In this document: in pieces, positions 12,252 through 17,254 of the stretch
How the letters are laid out: each line of letters opens with the position of its first letter
Numbering within the stretch: the first letter of the stretch is position 1
Origin: JBHPCZ01 sp042573625
GTDB taxonomy: Bacteria; Desulfobacterota; Desulfobacteria; Desulfobacterales; UBA11574
Assembly (NCBI GenBank): GCA_042573625.1
Contig: JBHPCZ010000073.1
Location: 1 to 17,254, forward strand
Length of the DNA stretch: 17,254 nucleotides
Direction: 5' to 3'
The notes under the pieces: generated by a model
What the model saw: the letters and a program-made list of their open reading frames with translations, nothing else
Told to the model about the DNA's origin: nothing
The model's database searches: none
Program-made: the position numbers and the translations under genes

Positions 12252-13217
12252 TTAAAAGTGACCCACAAACCGAAGGGTGAACCGGTTGCCTTCCGGTCGG
12301 TTCTCTACGGCGCTCTCAAAATACGCATTGAAGAAAAGGTGGGCATTCTGGCCAAAATGGATGACCGCTCCGGGACCAATGGCAAAAGCCTGCTCCTTAG
12401 TAAAAGGCGTGCCAAGGCCATAGTCTGTAACATCATTACCGTTTATCGTATTTTCAGTAGTTTGCTTGAGCCAGTAACCGTTTACGCCCACACGAAACCA
12501 TTTTGGCACCACCTCGAAAGCCATGGCATAATTGACGTGAACCGCCTGCCCGGCCTGGGTTTCAGTGGCGAAGGGGGGATTCATTTCCGTTGTGGGGTCA
12601 TCGTTTTCGGCATTCCAGAGGTAGTGCACCCGCCAGGACAACGTCCATCTGGGGGTAATGAAAAGGGTGGCCGCCCAGTATGGATTGAATGAAAAAAAGT
12701 TGCTGCCGGCATTGAGGGTACGATTGCGGTCATAATCCCCGGTGGGGAACATCATTGAAAGCTCAATGCGGTGCATGAATATGGGACCGCTTTGTCCCAT
12801 GATCGGACCCCATTGCAGAAAGGGACCGAAGACAATATCGCCAATTCCTCCATTGGCTGAAATTTGTGTAAGGTCTAAATCGAATCCGACATAGGGAATC
12901 ATCAGGTTCACGCCCCATTTTCCGCCCAAAAAAATATCCGTGTCCGACTGATAGATGAACTGGGTCATACTGAGCCAGACATCGATTTCCGGGTTCAGGG
13001 CAAGACCAGCGTTCTCTCCGTTTTCGTCAAGGAATTCATCGCCGGCGAAGTATTGCCCGTATTGTGTGACATAAAACCCGGGGCCTGCGGGTGGGCCGCC
13101 GTCGAGAAAGCTGGTCAGCCCGAGATTGACGGCGGGTAGTTGGTAGGCCTGAACAGGCGCGACCATCAGCAGGCTGACAAAGAGGGTAAATAAAATAGAT
13201 ATACGATGTCGCTTCAT
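12252..13217 (-). CDS. Outer-membrane beta-barrel, MetA-type (Phenol_MetA_deg) family, linked to metal uptake
   Basis: The 321-residue protein has a Sec signal peptide (1-24, ending PVQA) and then the family opening GGPPAGPGFYVTQYGQYF, alternating amphipathic strands rich in Tyr, Trp and Phe, and a C-terminal FTLRFVGHF ending in Phe, as BAM substrates do. It should form an outer-membrane channel. Family members are annotated after the phenol-degradation MetA pathway protein, but most have no known substrate. AAGGAGG eight bases before ATG (13217) is a strong Shine-Dalgarno. Its position at the head of the Ni/Co cluster suggests that it lets the metal or a metal complex through the outer membrane; this rests on context only, and a terminator-like hairpin separates it from the next gene. 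Confidence 0.85.
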   Translation of the reverse strand: MKRHRISILFTLFVSLLMVAPVQAYQLPAVNLGLTSFLDGGPPAGPGFYVTQYGQYFAGDEFLDENGENAGLALNPEIDVWLSMTQFIYQSDTDIFLGGKWGVNLMIPYVGFDLDLTQISANGGIGDIVFGPFLQWGPIMGQSGPIFMHRIELSMMFPTGDYDRNRTLNAGSNFFSFNPYWAATLFITPRWTLSWRVHYLWNAENDDPTTEMNPPFATETQAGQAVHVNYAMAFEVVPKWFRVGVNGYWLKQTTENTINGNDVTDYGLGTPFTKEQAFAIGPGAVIHFGQNAHLFFNAYFESAVENRPEGNRFTLRFVGHF

Positions 13218-13580
13218 CTCTGATCCTCCTTTCCTTAGGTTCTATACAGTAAAAAATGGAACCTTTTGCCAATGAATGTTTCCCAGCGTATCTTGATATT
13301 TCAATTCACCCATTTGGCCTTTTGATGGGAAACTGAAGTGTGTTTTGATATCTAAAAAGCTTAAAATTTTTCCATTATCATATGAACATTAAAACTTCAA
13401 CCCCTCATTTTATTTAGTCTTTGAAAACCTGGTCCTCTGGGCCCGGATTCTTTACCATTAGATGTAGCATTTGATATATAAACGCATTGGGAGTGTGGGG
13501 ATGGAAACATTGGTTGAGGCCTGATGCGGATTTGCGAAAAGGAAAACAGATCCGGCGTCAAACAGGCCGGCAAATCTTAA
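13218..13580. other. Intergenic region upstream of the barrel gene
   Basis: This 363-base AT-rich stretch contains no credible gene. It should contain the barrel gene promoter on the minus strand. An inverted repeat AGGTTC...GAACCT (about 13238-13265) lies just upstream of the barrel Shine-Dalgarno and could be an operator. Near the other end a short GC-rich stem may end the TPR gene. Nothing else was seen. Confidence 0.4.
13552..13570 (-). terminator. Weak candidate terminator after the TMTC-like/TPR gene
   Basis: On the minus strand, CCGGC pairs with GCCGG around a nine-base loop, about ten bases after the stop. The following ATCTGTTTTCC is only modestly T-rich. Confidence 0.35.
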
Positions 13581-15938
13581 TCAGTGGCCTGTAATAAACT
13601 CTTTATAAGATAAAGTTTCTCTGATATTTTGCAGATCTTTGTCGGTTTTGATGAGGTCCCAGTTGTCATACCCTTTTTTAATAGCCTCTTTGAGCCAGTC
13701 AATGGATTCTTTTGTTTTATGTTGGAGCGCATAGATGCAGGCGATATTGTAATATGTCCCCGCATGATCGGGGACAATTTCAATGATCTGTTTAAATAAA
13801 GAGAGCGCCGGATCATATTCTTTCTTGTTTACGTATAGGATTGCCAAATTGCTCATGGCTTCCGGAAAGACCGGTTTAAATGATACGGCTTTTTGATAGT
13901 GTTCTATTGCATTATCCATTTTCCCCTGACGGCTGTACAATTCTCCAAGCTTATAATGTAATACGGGATCATGCGGGTGAAACCTGAGTTTTTCTTTTGT
14001 TTCCACAATTGCATCATCGAGTTTCTTTTTGGCTGCCAATGCCACTTTAAGGTTGTAATGCATTTTCGGATCATCAGGGTTGATCCGCGATGCCTTGTGA
14101 AGATACGCGATCGCTTCCTTGATTCTCCCCTGATGAAACAGAGCGGCGCCCAGGTTGCTGTATGCTTCCGCAAAATGAGGATCGAAACGCAGCGCCTCAA
14201 AAAAGTGCGGGATGCCTTCATTGAGGTTGCCATTTGCAACCAGGGCGTTCCCCAGGTTATTATGTGCTTTTGCATAGTAGGGCTTTATCTTCACCGCTTC
14301 GTAATAATGCCGGATAGCCTCGGCGTTATCGCCTTGCTCTTCTAAAACCAATCCCAGGTTGTTATGCGCTTTAGCAGAGCCAGGATTTATTCGCAATGCC
14401 TCGGAATAGTGTCGGATAGCTTCAGCCCGGTTACCTTGTTCTTTCAGCACATTGCCTAAATTGAAGTGCGCCTCGACAAGATCGGGTTTTATTCGCAATG
14501 CCTCGGAATACTGCAGGATGGCATCTTTGATAATCCCTTTGCTCTCCAATGCAGCGCCTAAATTAACATGCGGTCGAGCTTTTTGAGGCGATTTTTCCAC
14601 GCAATCTTTCCAGAGAGTAGCAGGGTCGCGCCACACTTCGTTTCTTTGATACGTCCATACGGAACAGATCATCACCGCAGCGCAAAAAATCGTATACAGC
14701 AGCCATTTTGGTTTAACATACCGGGATGCCAACGTGACAATCATCAGACAGACCAGCATGGATGGAAGATAGGTCCGGTGCTCGTAAATGATGTCCAGCG
14801 GAATAACCGACGATTCTATCACCAGATTCCCGAAAAACCAGAGAATGCAAAAGGAGATCAACCGTTCCTTTCTCGCGATAAAGACGGCCAACCCGATAAG
14901 ACCGATAATACCAACAAAGGAAAGCATTGTCGTCGCCGGGTCGATCAGAGAATGGGAAAGCGGAAAATCGTAATCCAGGTTAAGCCTTGAAGGATGGGGG
15001 TAAAAAAGAAGACTAAGATAATAGATTACCACCCTGGGCTGGGTCAGTCCCCGCTCGGTAAAAGTAAAATATTTATCCTTGTAAGCTCTAATGGATGTGA
15101 TTTTTTCCAAGGGACTCGATCCCATGTAAACAGCGGCAATGAGACCAAAGAGAACAGCAATTCCCAAAAAGTATTTCAGATGCCGCTTAAGCCAATCCCT
15201 GCTCAGGCCCTGGAAAAAGTACCATTCATAGAGGAAAACAAAAAACGGTAGGGTGACAGCGGTCTCTTTGCATCCCAGGGCCAGCAGCCAGGCCAGGGCA
15301 GACCCCGGAAAATATAAGCCGAAACCGGGTCGCCGAAAGCCGGAAGAGGGTTTTTGATTTTCTGAAGAAGCCTCTGCTGTATTCTGAAGGTTTTGAGTGG
15401 CAAATGCTCTCTGATGGATTCTTCCTTTTACATAGAGAAACAAGGAGAGAACGGAGAACATGGCGGCCATGCTGTTCATCCGCTGCACGATGTAGGTCAC
15501 CGACTGGGTATGAACCGGGTTGACCAGCCAGAGCAAGGCAGCACCGAGAGCGATAAATGAAGCGTCAAAATATCTTGGGACCGGAGGGCTAAAAGATTGA
15601 CCAGATGAGATAGTTAAAGTGGTTTTGATAAAAAAAAAGAGAAAAATTCCGGTTAGAACATGAATAATGATATTGAGAATATGATACCCTTTTAAATCGT
15701 ACTGGTGAAAATAGTAGTTCAGGGCAAAACTAATAAAGGGAATCGGGCGAGAACTGGGATTTTTAAATCCTGCTTTTACAATTTCTGTGAGATGGGTTGC
15801 CCGAATGTGAGGGTTATCTTTAATTCTGATGGTATCATCAAAAACAAACGGACCGTCCAAGGTATTGGAATAGATGCCGGCGCCGACAATCATAATGAGA
15901 AGGAATATTGAAAAGTGTTTTATGCTGGCTGTGTTCAT
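13581..15938 (-). CDS. Multi-pass membrane protein with TMTC-like GT-C domain and C-terminal TPR array
   Basis: The 785-residue protein has an N-terminal membrane half (about 1-430, roughly ten helices) and about nine 34-residue TPRs (about 453-785). The membrane half carries signatures of TMTC-type GT-C glycosyltransferases: YSNTLDGPFVFDDTIRIKDN (23-42) with the acidic pair Asp34/Asp35 in the first loop, HILNIIIHVLTG (86-97), NPVHTQSVTYIVQRMNSMAA (140-159), KETAVTLP (224-231) and YEHRTYLPS (385-393). TMTC proteins move mannose from a polyprenyl phosphate to protein, so a protein or envelope glycosyltransferase is a fair inference, but donor and acceptor are unknown. The TPR half would lie on the periplasmic side or bind the acceptor. 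No Shine-Dalgarno precedes the ATG. The C-terminal part is closely similar to the next gene, indicating a tandem duplication. Confidence 0.85.
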   Translation of the reverse strand: MNTASIKHFSIFLLIMIVGAGIYSNTLDGPFVFDDTIRIKDNPHIRATHLTEIVKAGFKNPSSRPIPFISFALNYYFHQYDLKGYHILNIIIHVLTGIFLFFFIKTTLTISSGQSFSPPVPRYFDASFIALGAALLWLVNPVHTQSVTYIVQRMNSMAAMFSVLSLFLYVKGRIHQRAFATQNLQNTAEASSENQKPSSGFRRPGFGLYFPGSALAWLLALGCKETAVTLPFFVFLYEWYFFQGLSRDWLKRHLKYFLGIAVLFGLIAAVYMGSSPLEKITSIRAYKDKYFTFTERGLTQPRVVIYYLSLLFYPHPSRLNLDYDFPLSHSLIDPATTMLSFVGIIGLIGLAVFIARKERLISFCILWFFGNLVIESSVIPLDIIYEHRTYLPSMLVCLMIVTLASRYVKPKWLLYTIFCAAVMICSVWTYQRNEVWRDPATLWKDCVEKSPQKARPHVNLGAALESKGIIKDAILQYSEALRIKPDLVEAHFNLGNVLKEQGNRAEAIRHYSEALRINPGSAKAHNNLGLVLEEQGDNAEAIRHYYEAVKIKPYYAKAHNNLGNALVANGNLNEGIPHFFEALRFDPHFAEAYSNLGAALFHQGRIKEAIAYLHKASRINPDDPKMHYNLKVALAAKKKLDDAIVETKEKLRFHPHDPVLHYKLGELYSRQGKMDNAIEHYQKAVSFKPVFPEAMSNLAILYVNKKEYDPALSLFKQIIEIVPDHAGTYYNIACIYALQHKTKESIDWLKEAIKKGYDNWDLIKTDKDLQNIRETLSYKEFITGH

Positions 15939-15988
15939 CGCTATTAAATTTTGAAAACGTTACCCAAAGTTCCGTTTGCCTGCATTTA

Positions 15989-16013
15989 GGATGCGTTACA
16001 GATGGACGCATCC
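15989..16013 (-). terminator. 7-bp GC-rich hairpin between the two TPR genes
   Basis: GGATGCG pairs perfectly with CGCATCC around 11 bases in the 94-base gap. No T-tract follows on the minus strand, so it may be a processing or weak termination stem. Confidence 0.35.
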
Positions 16014-16032
16014 GTCTGGTTAGAAATCCGGA

Positions 16033-17254
16033 TCAGTGGCCTTCAATCAGCTCTTTGTAATATGAAGATCCTCTGATATTTTCCAGATCTTTATCAGTTT
16101 TGATAAGTTCCCAGTTGCGATACCCTTTGTTAACGGCCATTTTCAGCCAATCAACAGATGCTTCAATTTTGTGTTGGAGCGCATGTATGCAGGCGATATT
16201 GTAATATGTCCCTGCGTGATCCGGCAAAATCTCTATAATCTGTTTAAACAAACCAAGGGCCGGTTCATATTCCCCTTTTGTAAAATAGACTATTGCCAGA
16301 CCACTTAAGGCTTCGGGAAAATCCGGTTGAATTTGCAGTGCCTTTTTATAGTGTTTAACTGCCGGCTTTGATTTTCCGATACGGCAGAATAACTGACCCA
16401 GTTTATAATACAGGCCGGGATCTTCGGGATAAAGATTCAGTTCATTATTAATATTTTCTATCGCCGTCATGATTTTTTTCCGAGCTGAAACTGCCTTTTT
16501 AAGACTGTTTCGAGCATTCCGATTTTCAGGATCCAGCGCTACTGCCCTGGAAAAATGGCTGATGGCTTCGGTCAGCTTGTCCTGCTTCGCAAGCAAAATT
16601 CCCAGATTGTGGTGCACATTCGAATTGTTGGGGTCCAGCTGCAACGCCATTGAATAATGTTTAATGGCTTCATAAACCTTCCCTGACTCAGCAAGGGCAT
16701 TTGCTATGTTTATATGGGCTTTTAAATGGTCCGGTTTTATGCGCAAAGCTTCAATGTAATGCTTTATTGCCTTTTTGATCTTGCGCTGTTTAATTAAAAT
16801 ATTTCCCAAATTGAAGTGTGCATTTTCATAATCCGGTCTTATCATCAAGGCTTGAAGATAATGATCGATGGCTTCATTTATCTGATTCTTCTTTTCCAGC
16901 ATGCGTCCCATGTTAACGTGCGCTTCCACATAATCAGGCATTATCCGTAAGGCTTCAAGATAATGGTTGCTGGCTTCATCTGTCCGACCCTGTTCTTCAA
17001 GAGCGGCTCCCAGGTTGCTGTGGGATACATAGTTGTTGGAAGTCACCTCAAGGGTTCGTTCAAAAAGGGTCATGCTGTTTTTCCAGTACCCTAACTGTCT
17101 CCAGGTCGTCACTATGAAAGACGCTAAAAGTATAATTGCCAAAGTGGAAAACCATATATTTCTGTGAGGCAATCGCTCAACAAGATCAAAAGCACTCCAA
17201 GCGATAATGATAAATACACCGATGAGCGGAACATAGGCCCATATAAACATAGCA
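16033..17254 (-). CDS. TPR protein, paralogue of the preceding gene (5' end beyond the window)
   Basis: At least 405 residues are visible. The first about 60 are two hydrophobic helices and a short loop (WRQLGYWKNSMTLFERTLE), matching the last membrane segments of the neighbouring protein, followed by about ten TPRs. Repeats such as YVSHSNLGAALEEQGRTDEA, and an ending (AGTYYNIACIHALQHK, then NWELIKTDKDLENIRG), are close to those of the 785-residue paralogue. The ATG at 17250 is probably internal, because the frame stays open to the window edge and a full TMTC-like domain is expected upstream. The two proteins differ at many positions, so the duplication is old. Role as for the paralogue. Confidence 0.8.
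   Translation of the reverse strand, partial: AMFIWAYVPLIGVFIIIAWSAFDLVERLPHRNIWFSTLAIILLASFIVTTWRQLGYWKNSMTLFERTLEVTSNNYVSHSNLGAALEEQGRTDEASNHYLEALRIMPDYVEAHVNMGRMLEKKNQINEAIDHYLQALMIRPDYENAHFNLGNILIKQRKIKKAIKHYIEALRIKPDHLKAHINIANALAESGKVYEAIKHYSMALQLDPNNSNVHHNLGILLAKQDKLTEAISHFSRAVALDPENRNARNSLKKAVSARKKIMTAIENINNELNLYPEDPGLYYKLGQLFCRIGKSKPAVKHYKKALQIQPDFPEALSGLAIVYFTKGEYEPALGLFKQIIEILPDHAGTYYNIACIHALQHKIEASVDWLKMAVNKGYRNWELIKTDKDLENIRGSSYYKELIEGH

Noticed and set aside
13581..17254. Tandem repeats on DNA level in the TPR genes, considered as a CRISPR-like or minisatellite array.
   Set aside because: The periodicity is 102 bases, equal to the 34-residue TPR, and the units are diverged coding sequence.

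Overview
The window reads as a chromosomal stretch from a Gram-negative bacterium, most likely an anaerobic member of the Desulfobacterota (a sulfate-reducer-type genome). This is inferred from the gene set: a DUF1178 protein, a corrinoid adenosyltransferase, a stand-alone MEMO/AmrB protein, a Ni/Co ECF-type importer with DUF4198 and NikL-like periplasmic parts, a MetA-type outer-membrane barrel and TMTC-like membrane proteins with TPRs. GC content is moderate. No transposase, CRISPR array or phage gene was found.

Layout. (1) 1-4680, lipid block: a plus-strand DUF1178 gene (170-589) converges on a minus-strand operon. In transcription order the operon is a broken acyl carrier protein relic (4678-4526), fabH (TTG start), a 616-residue protein I do not recognise, and a PlsC-type acyltransferase. 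The genes are tightly packed: a 34-nt gap, then a 32-nt overlap. The ACP relic lacks its N-terminal half and has Ala where the phosphopantetheine Ser should be; a 77-bp inverted-repeat element lies directly upstream of it. (2) 4995-7602, mixed block: tRNA-Gln(CTG) with a terminator, cobO, a small unknown gene, amrB/MEMO on the minus strand and a divergent hotdog thioesterase. (3) 7603-8080: a roughly 205-bp imperfect palindrome, then tRNA-Val(GAC) with its own promoter and terminator. (4) 8126-13217, metal-uptake block on the minus strand. In transcription order: an outer-membrane barrel, a DUF4198/NikK-like periplasmic protein, CbiM/NikM, a NikL-like membrane-anchored protein, CbiQ/NikQ, and CbiO/NikO with a His-rich tail. 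A hairpin with a T-tract precedes the NikK-like gene and another candidate stem follows it. (5) 13581 to the end: two tandem paralogues on the minus strand, each with a C-terminal TPR array. The complete one has a TMTC-like GT-C membrane domain; the other runs off the window.

How the parts fit. The third and fourth blocks look like a nickel (or cobalt) route across both membranes: barrel in the outer membrane, DUF4198 protein in the periplasm, then the M-L-Q-O permease and ATPase. cobO makes a link to cobalamin possible, but the K/L components are family-typical of nickel systems. The lipid block would start an acyl chain (FabH), act on it with the unknown TIM-barrel-like protein (inference), and transfer an acyl group to glycerophosphate (PlsC). 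The most unusual items are the unknown 616-residue protein with its decayed ACP, the shared N-terminal His of three metal-uptake proteins, and the large palindromes.
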